This document shows, in pieces, positions 1-6,948 of a stretch of 27,791 nucleotides of DNA. The position numbers were made by a program, and so were the translations under genes. Origin of the DNA: SMWC01 sp964466315 (GTDB taxonomy: Bacteria; Pseudomonadota; Gammaproteobacteria; Steroidobacterales; Rariloculaceae); assembly GCA_964466315.1 (NCBI GenBank), contig CAYXNS010000035.1, positions 1 to 27,791 on the forward strand. Reading direction: 5' to 3'. The notes under the pieces are model-generated. The model was not told the DNA's origin. It saw only the letters and a list, made by a program, of their open reading frames with translations, and did no database searches. Every line of letters begins with the position of its first letter. Position 1 is the stretch's first letter.

Positions 1-88
1 TCGTGTTGTTGAAGGACGCATGGATATGCGCGACGGCATCGAGTATTTGCCGTTTGACCTTCTTCTTCGGTTTCGTCGGTTGGGCCAT
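1..88 (-). CDS. rpsK: 30S ribosomal protein S11, 5' part only
   Basis: S11 is a protein of the 30S platform that helps form the mRNA exit channel near the Shine-Dalgarno helix. Only the first 29 codons are present because the window edge cuts the gene. The translation begins MAQPTKPKKKVKRQ and continues ILDAVAHIHASFNNT, a lysine-rich N-terminus followed by the conserved start of the S11 fold. An ATG at 88-86 follows a GGGAGA ribosome binding site at about 5 bases. It lies 42 bases after rpsM, the usual alpha-operon order, so rpsD, rpoA and rplQ probably follow outside the window. The identification is secure; the C-terminal part cannot be judged. Confidence 0.95.
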   Translation of the reverse strand, partial: MAQPTKPKKKVKRQILDAVAHIHASFNNT

Positions 89-130
89 GTTGTCTCCCTA
101 ACGATAGGACGTCGCTGAACCAGCGAGCGT

Positions 131-487
131 CTACTTCCTTACCAGCCGCCGCGGGCCTTTCCGCGTCCGCGCGTTAGTCTTTGTCCGCTGCCCATTGGAC
201 GGCAGACCACGCCGGTGCCGAATACCACGGTATGAGCCGAGATCCATGAGCCGCTTGATATTCATTGCGATCTCTCTGCGAAGATCGCCCTCGACCGTAA
301 ATTTCGCGATGACGTCTCTGAGTTTCGCGACCTCGGGTTCACTCAAGTCCTTGATCTGGGCCGTCGGATCGACTTCGGCCACTTGGCAAGCCAGGCGGGC
401 GCGACTGCGACCAACGCCGTAGATGTGCGTCAAAGCGATACTCACCTGCTTACCAGGAGGAATATTGATGCCTGCGATTCGAGCCAT
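131..487 (-). CDS. rpsM: 30S ribosomal protein S13
   Basis: S13 sits in the head of the 30S subunit and contacts L5 and the P-site tRNA through its basic tail. The 118-residue product starts MARIAGINIPPGKQVSIALT, shows the GSYRGIRHRRGLP motif near residues 83-95, and ends in the basic tail TRKGPRRLVRK. This is the usual full length. The ATG at 487 has an AGGA site 7-8 bases upstream. Only 10 bases separate it from rpmJ, so there is no room for the long S4-binding leader that precedes rpsM in E. coli. Expression is probably coupled to the spc genes upstream. Confidence 0.98.
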   Translation of the reverse strand: MARIAGINIPPGKQVSIALTHIYGVGRSRARLACQVAEVDPTAQIKDLSEPEVAKLRDVIAKFTVEGDLRREIAMNIKRLMDLGSYRGIRHRRGLPSNGQRTKTNARTRKGPRRLVRK

Positions 488-497
488 ATTCAGTTCC

Positions 498-611
498 TCA
501 ACCCTGTCGTTGCTTGTGACGCGGATCGGTGCAAATCACTCGAACCACGCGTTTGCGCCGAATGATCTTGCAGTTCCGGCAGATCCTTTTTACCGATGCT
601 CTAACTTTCAT
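498..611 (-). CDS. rpmJ: 50S ribosomal protein L36, zinc-binding type
   Basis: This is a 37-codon gene that length-filtered gene finding easily misses. Its product starts MKVRASVKRICRNCKIIRR and ends DPRHKQRQG. L36 is a tiny zinc-ribbon protein of the 50S subunit. Cys11, Cys14, Cys27 and His32 form the complete zinc site, so this is the zinc-dependent (C+) paralogue rather than the zinc-free form induced under zinc starvation. It lies between secY and rpsM, the standard end of the spc cluster. The full length and all ligands are intact. Confidence 0.97.
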   Translation of the reverse strand: MKVRASVKRICRNCKIIRRKRVVRVICTDPRHKQRQG

Positions 612-628
612 CGTCCACACTCCCGCTA

Positions 629-1963
629 CTAGCCGGATCGTCCTACACCACGGAGGTTCGCTTTCTTCAGTAATCCCTCGTATTGGTGACTCATCATGTG
701 AGCTTGAAGTTGAGACATGAAATCCATAGACACGACTACGATGATCAAAAGAGAAGTGCCGCCAAAATAGAAGGGCACGTTGAACTGTAGAATCATGAAT
801 TCCGGCAGCAAGCAGACACCCGTAATATAAATCGCTCCCCAGAAGGTCAATCGCGTCAGCACTTTGTCGATGTACTCCGCCGTCTGTTGACCGGGCCGAA
901 TACCGGGAATGAACGCGCCGGAGCGCTTCAGGTTATCGGCAGTCTCTCTCGAGTTGAAAACGAGAGCGGTATAGAAGAAGCAGAAGAATATGATCAGGGC
1001 AGCATAGATCGCGATATAAAGCGGCTGCCCGGGAGAGAGCCTCGCCGCGACCGTCTGCAGCCAGGATACGGCCTGACTCGTTCCGAACCAGCTCGCAATG
1101 GTCGCCGGGAACAGAATCAGACTGGACGCGAATATCGGTGGGATCACGCCGGACATATTGATCTTGAACGGAAGATGAGAGGTCTGGCCGGCATACATGC
1201 GCCGTCCCTGCTGACGTTTCGCGTAATTGACCGTAATTCGCCTCTGCGCGCGTTCCATGAACACCACGAAGAAAGTCACGCCGAGTACGAGTATGCCCAG
1301 CGCGAACGGCATCACCTGATTCATACCGCCGGTACTAACAAGCTCGAGAGTTCCACCGATCGCTGACGGTAGGCCCGAGATAATACTCGCCAGGATGATC
1401 ATGGAGATCCCGTTACCGACACCACGTTCCGTAATCTGTTCGCCGAGCCACATCAGGAACATCGTTCCGGTAACGAGCGTTACCGCGGCCGTAAAGACAA
1501 AACTGCTACCGGGATTGATGACGACACCCTGATTTTGTAATGCAGTCGCTGCCGCCATCGACTGGAAGCAACAGAGTACAACCGTACCGTAGCGTGTATA
1601 TTGCGTGATTTTGCGTCTGCCGGACTCGCCCTCTTTACGGAGCTGCCCGAGACTCGGCACCACGTGAGTGGCCATCTGCATGATGATCGAAGCCGAAATA
1701 TACGGCATGATGCCGAGCGCGAAAATCGAGAGTCGTGACAGGGCGCCACCGGAGAACATGTTGAACATACTCAGGATGGTTCCAGACTGCTGCTCGAAGA
1801 ACTGCTCGAGCGCGAGCGGATCGATTCCCGGTACGGGAATGAATGTACCGACGCGGTAAACGACCAGCGCGCCTACCAGGAAGAACAGACGTTGCCGAAG
1901 CTCGGTGAAGCGTGTCGCATCACCAAGTATCGCTGCCGGATTCGCCGTGCCTGCTTTAGCCAT
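629..1963 (-). CDS. secY: Protein translocase subunit SecY
   Basis: SecY is the pore-forming inner-membrane subunit of the SecYEG translocon, which exports unfolded proteins and inserts membrane proteins. The 444-residue product has the expected multi-span hydrophobic pattern (ten segments in the family). It shows the plug-region stretch GIDPLALEQFFEQ after the first span, GVGNGISMIILA in the middle, and the cytoplasmic loop containing FYTALVFNSRETADNLKRSG. The length matches E. coli SecY (443). ATG at 1963 lies 8 bases after rplO. Its partner SecE is encoded at the other end of this window; SecG is not present here. Confidence 0.98.
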   Translation of the reverse strand: MAKAGTANPAAILGDATRFTELRQRLFFLVGALVVYRVGTFIPVPGIDPLALEQFFEQQSGTILSMFNMFSGGALSRLSIFALGIMPYISASIIMQMATHVVPSLGQLRKEGESGRRKITQYTRYGTVVLCCFQSMAAATALQNQGVVINPGSSFVFTAAVTLVTGTMFLMWLGEQITERGVGNGISMIILASIISGLPSAIGGTLELVSTGGMNQVMPFALGILVLGVTFFVVFMERAQRRITVNYAKRQQGRRMYAGQTSHLPFKINMSGVIPPIFASSLILFPATIASWFGTSQAVSWLQTVAARLSPGQPLYIAIYAALIIFFCFFYTALVFNSRETADNLKRSGAFIPGIRPGQQTAEYIDKVLTRLTFWGAIYITGVCLLPEFMILQFNVPFYFGGTSLLIIVVVSMDFMSQLQAHMMSHQYEGLLKKANLRGVGRSG

Positions 1964-1971
1964 GACCCGCT

Positions 1972-2406
1972 CTAGTTCTCCACGCTACCGCCGGCGGCCT
2001 CGATCGCCTTGCGCGCACCCGGAGTCACGGCCAGGCCAACGACTTTGACAGGCTTGTCGAGCTTCCCGGAAAGAATGACCTTCGCTCGCTGCGTTCGCTT
2101 GGGAATCAACCGAGCTTCCTTGAGGCCCGCAAGATCCACGGAGCCCCCGTCGAAGCGGGCAAGCTCATGCAGCCTGACTTCAACCCGAAATTTGGCGCGC
2201 ATCGAATGAAATCCAACTTTCGGCAAGCGCCGCTGCAGCGGCATCTGGCCGCCTTCGAAGCCAACCTTGTGATATCCGCCCGATCGTGACCGCTGGCCGT
2301 TCATGCCGCGCCCCGCCGTCTTACCGCGGCCCGCAGCGATTCCTCGACCGGCGCGCTTGCGCGTCTGTCGGGCACCACGGCCAGGTTTTAGCGTATTCAG
2401 ACGCAT
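1972..2406 (-). CDS. rplO: 50S ribosomal protein L15
   Basis: L15 is a late-assembly 50S protein with a long, basic N-terminal extension that threads through 23S rRNA. The ATG at 2406 gives 144 residues starting MRLNTLKPGRGARQTRKRAG, with the glycine/arginine-rich segment through about residue 45, as in the family. The reading frame is open further upstream to 2526, but that part overlaps rpmD and has no family resemblance, so the internal ATG is chosen. It lies 2 bases after rpmD and 8 bases before secY. Confidence 0.97.
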   Translation of the reverse strand: MRLNTLKPGRGARQTRKRAGRGIAAGRGKTAGRGMNGQRSRSGGYHKVGFEGGQMPLQRRLPKVGFHSMRAKFRVEVRLHELARFDGGSVDLAGLKEARLIPKRTQRAKVILSGKLDKPVKVVGLAVTPGARKAIEAAGGSVEN

Positions 2407-2408
2407 AT

Positions 2409-2600
2409 TCAGGGCTCCTCGACCTTCAGCAGATAGGATACCTTGTTGATCATCCCCCGATTCTGCGGTGTGTCTTGAATGACAACCGATTGATGACGCC
2501 GCCGCAACCCGAGACCGTGCACACACTCCTTATGCCCCGGAACGCGGCCATGCTTGCTCTTTAAGAGCGTTACGGTAACTGTCTTCTTGGGCTGGGGCAT
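2409..2600 (-). CDS. rpmD: 50S ribosomal protein L30
   Basis: L30 is a small 50S protein. The 63-residue product begins MPQPKKTVTVTLLKSKHGRV and contains the family signature GLGLRRRHQSVV around residues 29-40, then NRGMINKVSYLLKVEE at the end. Length is normal for bacterial L30 (about 60). ATG at 2600 is 7 bases after the rpsE stop, in the standard spc order rpsE-rpmD-rplO. Nothing unusual is seen. Confidence 0.97.
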   Translation of the reverse strand: MPQPKKTVTVTLLKSKHGRVPGHKECVHGLGLRRRHQSVVIQDTPQNRGMINKVSYLLKVEEP

Positions 2601-2607
2601 ATCTATC

Positions 2608-3096
2608 TCAACCTAGAATCTCTTCGACCGTCTTGCCGCGCTTGGCTGCGATCTCCTCCGGAGAACGCATATGCATTAAGGCGTCGACAGTCGCGCGTAC
2701 GACGTTGATGGGGTTACGTGAGCCATAACTTTTGGCAAGAACATTGCGGACCCCAGCGCACTCGAACACCGCGCGCATAGCACCGCCAGCGATAATCCCG
2801 GTGCCCTCCGAAGCCGGTTGCATAAAGACCCGCGTAGCACCGTGGCGCCCGCGAAGATCGTACTGCAGCGTCTCGTTCTTCAGGTGGATCGAGCGCAGAT
2901 TTTTTCGCGCCACCTGCATCGCTTTCTGAATAGCGAGCGGCAACTCACGCGCCTTACCATAACCGTAGCCGACCCGCCCATCGCCGTCACCGACCACCGT
3001 CAGGGCAGTGAAGCCGAACTGCCGACCGCCCTTGACGACTTTCGCGACACGATTGACTGCGACTAGTTTTTCCTGAAGTTCTTCTGTCTTTGCCAT
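2608..3096 (-). CDS. rpsE: 30S ribosomal protein S5
   Basis: S5 stabilises the 30S decoding region and affects translational accuracy. The ATG at 3096 gives 162 residues starting MAKTEELQEKLVAVNRVAK, followed by the double-stranded-RNA-binding-like domain (KVVKGGRQFGFTALTVVGDG) and the C-terminal ribosomal S5 fold (SEGTGIIAGGAMRAVFE). An in-frame TTG two codons upstream (3102) is possible, but a GGGA site lies about 8 bases from the ATG and only 2 from the TTG, so the ATG is preferred. It lies 15 bases downstream of rplR. Confidence 0.97.
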   Translation of the reverse strand: MAKTEELQEKLVAVNRVAKVVKGGRQFGFTALTVVGDGDGRVGYGYGKARELPLAIQKAMQVARKNLRSIHLKNETLQYDLRGRHGATRVFMQPASEGTGIIAGGAMRAVFECAGVRNVLAKSYGSRNPINVVRATVDALMHMRSPEEIAAKRGKTVEEILG

Positions 3097-3111
3097 ACTC
3101 AATATCCCGAA

Positions 3112-3465
3112 CTAGAAGTCCAAGCCAGCCTCTCTCGCGGCATCGGCAAGTGCTTTGACGCGGCCGTGGTAGTTAAATCCGGAGCGATCGAACGCGACGC
3201 GGTCGACACCCGCAGCCTTGGTTCGCTCGGCGATGAGTTTACCGACTGCCGCTGCGGCGTCTTTGTTTCCTGTGGCCTTGAGACTCTTGCGCAGTTCCTT
3301 CGTGATCGTGGATGCCGTGGCGACCACCGTAGAGCTATCGGGCGCGATGACCTGAGCGTAGATGTGCCGCGGGGTCCGGTGGACGCACAGACGCATAACC
3401 CCGAGGCGCCTGATCTTCGCCCGCGTCCTTCTCGCCCTGCGCTGCCGTCTCTCTCTCTTCTCCAT
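3112..3465 (-). CDS. rplR: 50S ribosomal protein L18
   Basis: L18 binds 5S rRNA together with L5 and L25 and is part of the central protuberance. The 117-residue product starts MEKRERRQRRARRTRAKIRR, a very basic N-terminal arm. It continues with VHRTPRHIYAQVIAPDSST and ends FDRSGFNYHGRVKALADAAR plus a short tail (REAGLDF), the classic C-terminal signature. The length equals the E. coli protein. It sits between rplF and rpsE as expected, and the arm is intact. Confidence 0.98.
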   Translation of the reverse strand: MEKRERRQRRARRTRAKIRRLGVMRLCVHRTPRHIYAQVIAPDSSTVVATASTITKELRKSLKATGNKDAAAAVGKLIAERTKAAGVDRVAFDRSGFNYHGRVKALADAAREAGLDF

Positions 3466-3473
3466 CAGTGGTC

Positions 3474-4007
3474 CTATGTCTTCTTCGCTTCCTTCAGGGA
3501 GATGCGTTCATCCGCGTAGCGCACGCCCTTGCCTTTGTAGGGCTCCGGCGGTCGAAAACTTCTAAGCTCCGCCGCAACCTGTCCGACTTTCTGCTTGTCG
3601 ATACCCTTGATGAGCATCTCCGTCTGACTCGGAGCCTCCACCGTAACGCCCTCCGGCACCTGGTACACAATCGGATGCGAGAATCCGAGTGCGAGGTGGA
3701 CGGTCTGGCCTTCGACTCTCGCCCGATAACCGACGCCGACCAGTTGCAGCTTTCGCTCAAAGCCGGAACTGACGCCGGTAACCATATTGCTGATCAGTGA
3801 TCGGGTCGTGCCTGCCATCGCCCGAGCGAAGCGGCTACCCGACCGCGGGCTGACTGCGAGACCGTCCTCGTCGTTGACGATTTCGACTTCTGAATGATGT
3901 AAAAGAGAAAGGCTGCCCTTCGGCCCTTTGACCGTCAGCGCGTCGGCATCGAGAGCGATTTCGACTCCCTGCGCTACGGCGACCGGACGTTTTTCGACTC
4001 TAGGCAT
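3474..4007 (-). CDS. rplF: 50S ribosomal protein L6
   Basis: L6 lies near the factor-binding site of the 50S subunit and contacts the sarcin-ricin loop region. The ATG at 4007 yields 177 residues beginning MPRVEKRPVAVAQGVEIALD, matching the usual length. The second repeat of the fold carries GFSHPIVYQVPEGV, and the C-terminus has the signature RPPEPYKGKGVRYADE. An upstream in-frame start at 4031 would add eight residues overlapping the end of rpsH and is less likely. A purine-rich stretch precedes the chosen start, but no strong ribosome binding site, so coupling to rpsH translation is likely. Confidence 0.95.
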   Translation of the reverse strand: MPRVEKRPVAVAQGVEIALDADALTVKGPKGSLSLLHHSEVEIVNDEDGLAVSPRSGSRFARAMAGTTRSLISNMVTGVSSGFERKLQLVGVGYRARVEGQTVHLALGFSHPIVYQVPEGVTVEAPSQTEMLIKGIDKQKVGQVAAELRSFRPPEPYKGKGVRYADERISLKEAKKT

Positions 4008-4027
4008 CTTCCACTCTTTGATCCGTA

Positions 4028-4426
4028 TCAAGACACGAAGCAGAGAACTTCGCCCCCATGACCCTTGGCGCGCGCCTCACGATCACTCATGACACCGTTT
4101 GACGTCGAGATGATTGCGACCCCGAGACCGCCCAGGACCGTCGGCAGATCGGTCGATCTCGAGTACACCCTGAGGCCCGGCCTGCTGGCGCGCTCGATAC
4201 GCTCGATGACCGGCTGGCCCTCGTGGTACCTGAGGGTCAGAGTCAGCGTGCGCTTATTATTAGGCTCGTCCTCGGTTTCTACGCCACCGAGATAGCCCTC
4301 GGCCTCGAGAACTTTCGCGACCGACACTTTCAGAGTAGACGACGGCATCGACACTCTGACCTTCTTGGCCTTCTGGCCGTTCCTGATGCGCGTGAGCATA
4401 TCGGAGATGGGATCAGTCATACTCAT
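4028..4426 (-). CDS. rpsH: 30S ribosomal protein S8
   Basis: S8 is a primary 16S rRNA binder (helix 21) and, in E. coli, the translational repressor of the spc operon. From ATG 4426 the product is 132 residues beginning MSMTDPISDMLTRIRNGQKA. It ends with the RNA-binding segment VLGGLGVAIISTSNGVMSDR followed by GGEVLCFVS. An AGGAG site lies 7 bases before this ATG; a second ATG two codons later (4420) is the alternative. The frame is open upstream but runs into rpsN. A candidate control structure for this cluster is the hairpin at 5305-5326. Confidence 0.96.
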   Translation of the reverse strand: MSMTDPISDMLTRIRNGQKAKKVRVSMPSSTLKVSVAKVLEAEGYLGGVETEDEPNNKRTLTLTLRYHEGQPVIERIERASRPGLRVYSRSTDLPTVLGGLGVAIISTSNGVMSDREARAKGHGGEVLCFVS

Positions 4427-4439
4427 GGTCGTGCTCCTG

Positions 4440-4745
4440 TCACCAACTCGCCTTCGAGAGGCCAGGAATCTCGCCGCGCATCGTAGCTTCGCGCAGCTTG
4501 TTCCGAGCGAGACCGAACTTCCGGTAGTAGCCGTGTGGGCGTCCGGAGATTGAACAACGATTGCGCAGCCGGCAGGGGCTCGCGTCCCTCGGAAGCGCCT
4601 GTAGTTTCGTCTGTGCAGTCTGCCTTTGCTCGTCCGTCGACCCCGGATCCTTAATGACCCGCCGGTATTTCGCACGCTTCGCGGCATATCGTTTTACGGT
4701 AGCGTTGCGTTTCACTTCACGCGCAAGCATTGATTTCTTTGCCAT
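4440..4745 (-). CDS. rpsN: 30S ribosomal protein S14, zinc-free long form
   Basis: S14 is a late-assembling protein of the 30S head. The 101-residue product starts MAKKSMLAREVKRNATVKR and ends PGLSKASW. It is the long form without a CxxC...CxxC zinc ribbon: only two cysteines (in SPCRLRNRCSISGRPHGYYR) remain, so it should not need zinc. This contrasts with the zinc-type L36 in the same cluster. It lies 12 bases after rplE, with ATG at 4745. Confidence 0.98.
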   Translation of the reverse strand: MAKKSMLAREVKRNATVKRYAAKRAKYRRVIKDPGSTDEQRQTAQTKLQALPRDASPCRLRNRCSISGRPHGYYRKFGLARNKLREATMRGEIPGLSKASW

Positions 4746-4757
4746 CAGTACCTCATC

Positions 4758-5297
4758 TCAAGTCCGAATCGGCAGCCGGAATGCGTCCAGTAGAGCCCGG
4801 CCTTCCTCATCGTTCCGTGCCGTCGTGGTAATGGTGATATCCAGGCCACGAATCGCATCCACCTGATCGAAATCGATCTCGGGAAAAATAATCTGTTCCT
4901 TGACGCCGATGCTGTAGTTACCTTGACCATCGAACGATCGAGCGCTCAATCCCCGGAAATCCCGGACGCGCGGAATAGCTACATTCACGAGCCGATCCAG
5001 GAATTCGTACATCCGTTCCCGCCTCAAGGTTACCTTGCAACCGATCGGGAAACCCGCCCGGACCTTGAATGTCGCGACACTGATTCTGGCATTACAGATC
5101 ACCGGCTGTTGCCCGGAGATTCGCTTCAGATCGCCCACCGCATTTTCGAGAACTTTTCGATCCGACAGCGCCTCGCCGACGCCCATATTCAGCGTGATCT
5201 TGCTAATACGCGGTACCGCCATCGGATTGGTAAGCTTCAGCCGCTCCATAATCTGCGGCATGGCTTCCTTGTGAAAATACTCCTGCAGTCTGCTCAT
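4758..5297 (-). CDS. rplE: 50S ribosomal protein L5
   Basis: L5 binds 5S rRNA and forms the bridge from the central protuberance to S13 and the P-site tRNA. The 179-residue product begins MSRLQEYFHKEAMPQIMERL. It carries KITLNMGVGEALSDRKVLEN and AGFPIGCKVTLRRERMYEFL, both family signatures, and ends FRLPIRT. The length equals the E. coli protein. The ATG at 5297 is one base after the rplX stop and about 7 bases after a perfect hairpin (5305-5326), which could control its initiation. Confidence 0.98.
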   Translation of the reverse strand: MSRLQEYFHKEAMPQIMERLKLTNPMAVPRISKITLNMGVGEALSDRKVLENAVGDLKRISGQQPVICNARISVATFKVRAGFPIGCKVTLRRERMYEFLDRLVNVAIPRVRDFRGLSARSFDGQGNYSIGVKEQIIFPEIDFDQVDAIRGLDITITTTARNDEEGRALLDAFRLPIRT

Positions 5298-5298
5298 C

Positions 5299-5616
5299 TT
5301 AAGCGTCCAATACTTCGTTATTGGACTTGAAGTAGCGAACCTTGCGCCCGTCCTCGAGATAACGGATACCGACTCGGTCGCCCTTGCCCGCGGCGGCGTT
5401 GTAGACCATCACGTTCGAGATATCGAGCGGCATCTCTCTCTCGACGATTCCCCCGGGTACTCCGGCGTTCGGATTGGGCTTCTGATGCTTGCGCGCGACA
5501 TTGACGCCTTCGACGAGAACCCGGTCATCGTCATAGACGCGTATGACATTGCCCCGGCGGCCCTTGTCCTTACCCGCGATGACGACGACCTCGTCGCCTT
5601 GTCTGATACGTTTCAT
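5299..5616 (-). CDS. rplX: 50S ribosomal protein L24
   Basis: L24 is one of the two 50S assembly initiators and lies near the peptide exit. The 105-residue product begins MKRIRQGDEVVVIAGKDKGR, a KOW motif that continues with RRGNVIRVYDDDRVLVEGVN. Length is normal for the family. It lies 8 bases after rplN. The last codons (SNNEVLDA and stop) are written in an 8-base-pair inverted repeat abutting rplE, reported as a separate feature. Confidence 0.98.
   Translation of the reverse strand: MKRIRQGDEVVVIAGKDKGRRGNVIRVYDDDRVLVEGVNVARKHQKPNPNAGVPGGIVEREMPLDISNVMVYNAAAGKGDRVGIRYLEDGRKVRYFKSNNEVLDA
5305..5326 (-). promoter_or_regulatory. Perfect hairpin at the rplX/rplE junction
   Basis: On the transcript strand GTCCAATA (5326-5319), loop ACGAAG, TATTGGAC (5312-5305) form a perfect 8-bp stem. 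It overlaps the last sense codons of rplX and ends 7 bases before the rplE ATG, covering the region where the rplE ribosome binding site would lie. In E. coli the S8 repressor binds at this same gene junction. The location fits such a role, but I do not recognise the S8 consensus core in this simple stem, so the function is inferred from position only. Confidence 0.5.
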
Positions 5617-5624
5617 CTGTATTC

Positions 5625-5993
5625 CTACAAGACTTCCGGCGCCAGGGAAATAATCTTCATGAAGCGACTGGTTCGCAGTTCCCGCGTCACAGGCCCGAAG
5701 ATACGCGTCCCGATCGGCTCCAGGCGGGCGTTTAACAAGACCGCCGCATTGCCGTCGAAGCGAATGGCCGATCCGTCCGCTCTACGCACGCCATGACTCG
5801 TTCGAACGACAACAGCATTGTAGATCTCGCCCTTCTTAACTCGCCCGCGAGGGATCGCGTCCTTGATGGTCACTTTGATGACGTCGCCAATATGCGCATA
5901 ACGGCGCCTGGAGCCGCCCAGAATCTTGATGCACATGAGCCGGCGGGCCCCGCTATTGTCCGCTGCGCTCAATACTGTTTCTGCCTGAATCAT
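5625..5993 (-). CDS. rplN: 50S ribosomal protein L14
   Basis: L14 is a core 50S protein at the subunit interface, forming intersubunit bridges and the RsfS silencing-factor site. The 122-residue product begins MIQAETVLSAADNSGARRLM and has the signature GDVIKVTIKDAIPRGRVKKG at about residues 37-56. It ends FMKIISLAPEVL. The length is close to E. coli (123). It is the first gene of the spc order, but only 19 bases separate it from rpsQ and I see no promoter there, so it is probably transcribed with the S10 cluster. Confidence 0.98.
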   Translation of the reverse strand: MIQAETVLSAADNSGARRLMCIKILGGSRRRYAHIGDVIKVTIKDAIPRGRVKKGEIYNAVVVRTSHGVRRADGSAIRFDGNAAVLLNARLEPIGTRIFGPVTRELRTSRFMKIISLAPEVL

Positions 5994-6012
5994 CGCCTTG
6001 CCCTCGGCTAGC

Positions 6013-6324
6013 TCAAGAGGCCTCTGCCGTCTCGATAATTTTCACGACCCGCCAGGTCTTACGCTTGGAGATTGGCCGGCATTCGACGATCGCGACCTTA
6101 TCTCCTTCGTTGCAACTGTTCCCTTCATCGTGAGCAAGTATCTTCGTCGTGCGGCGAATGAACTTGCCATACACTGGGTGACGAATCAGGCGTTCTATCG
6201 CGACCGATACACCCCGGTTCATCTTGTTGCTCACAACGCGCCCGACCACGATTCGGTGGGCAATCTCACTATCAGCACCGTTTTCCGTGTCTGTCTGTTC
6301 GTTATCTGTAACTTCCGCCGTCAT
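6013..6324 (-). CDS. rpsQ: 30S ribosomal protein S17, N-terminally extended
   Basis: S17 is a primary assembly protein of the 30S body with an OB fold. The conserved part starts near IVVGRVVSNKMNRGVSVAIE, runs through HPVYGKFIRRTTK, and contains VECRPISKRKTWRVVKI at the end. The total length is 103 residues, about 19 more than E. coli S17, owing to an acidic leader beginning MTAEVTDNEQTDTENG. The ATG at 6324 overlaps the rpmC stop (ATGA), which supports this start by translational coupling. No better downstream start is seen before the conserved domain. Confidence 0.95.
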   Translation of the reverse strand: MTAEVTDNEQTDTENGADSEIAHRIVVGRVVSNKMNRGVSVAIERLIRHPVYGKFIRRTTKILAHDEGNSCNEGDKVAIVECRPISKRKTWRVVKIIETAEAS

Positions 6325-6533
6325 TCGCTCTGTCCCGAGTGTTCGCCATCTTTACGTTCGCGCAATATCGTCTTGATCCGTGCAATGTCCTTGCGGACTT
6401 TGCCGAACTGGTCCGGTCTCGTGCCCTGGCCCGTTGCCGACTGCAGCCGCAGATTGAACTGTTCGCGGCTGAGCTTGATGAGCTCCTCACCCAGCGCCTC
6501 GTCGGACATCGCCCTGATCTCTTGTGCCTTCAT
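6321..6533 (-). CDS. rpmC: 50S ribosomal protein L29
   Basis: L29 is a small two-helix protein near the peptide exit, part of the docking surface for trigger factor and SRP. From ATG 6533 the product is 70 residues starting MKAQEIRAMSDEALGEELIK, with the family core REQFNLRLQSATGQ and KVRKDIARIKTIL. A directly preceding ATG (6536) would add one Met. The second is preferred because the family starts with MKA and the AGG ribosome binding site is better spaced. It overlaps the rplP stop on one side and the rpsQ start on the other. Confidence 0.96.
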   Translation of the reverse strand: MKAQEIRAMSDEALGEELIKLSREQFNLRLQSATGQGTRPDQFGKVRKDIARIKTILRERKDGEHSGQSE

Positions 6534-6946
6534 CATGCAACCTGCCGGGATACGAAAGTCGTGGCGACCGGCAGCTTGGCGGCTGCGCGTCTAAATGCTT
6601 CGCGTGCGACAGTCTCGTCCACGCCGGAGATTTCATAGAGCACGCTGCCGGGCTGAACGAGCGCGACCCAATACTCCACGTTACCCTTACCTTTGCCCTG
6701 CCGGACTTCCAGCGGCTTCTTGGTAATGGGCTTGTCCGGAAATACCCGAATCCAGATCTTCCCGCCTCGCTTCACGTGTCGCGTCATCGCGCGGCGCGCC
6801 GATTCGATCTGGCGGGACGTCAGACGGCCGCGAGTGGTCGCTTTCAATCCAAACTCGCCGAAGCTGACACTGTTGCCGCGCTGGGCGAGCCCTCGATTAC
6901 GGCCCTTATGCTGCTTACGGAATTTAGTTCGCTTCGGCTGCAGCAT
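6533..6946 (-). CDS. rplP: 50S ribosomal protein L16
   Basis: L16 organises the A-site region of the 50S subunit and contacts the elbow of A-site tRNA. The 137-residue product begins MLQPKRTKFRKQHKGRNRGL and contains GRLTSRQIESARRAMTRHVK, RVFPDKPITKKPLEVRQGKG and the loop VEYWVALVQPGSVLYEI. The length is within one residue of E. coli (136). It is 2 bases downstream of rpsC and overlaps rpmC by the TGATG arrangement. Confidence 0.98.
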   Translation of the reverse strand: MLQPKRTKFRKQHKGRNRGLAQRGNSVSFGEFGLKATTRGRLTSRQIESARRAMTRHVKRGGKIWIRVFPDKPITKKPLEVRQGKGKGNVEYWVALVQPGSVLYEISGVDETVAREAFRRAAAKLPVATTFVSRQVA

Positions 6947-6948
6947 CG

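Noticed and set aside
2407..2526. Upstream extension of the rplO frame
   Set aside because: It would overlap rpmD, and the extra 40 residues have no L15 resemblance; the start at 2406 matches the family.
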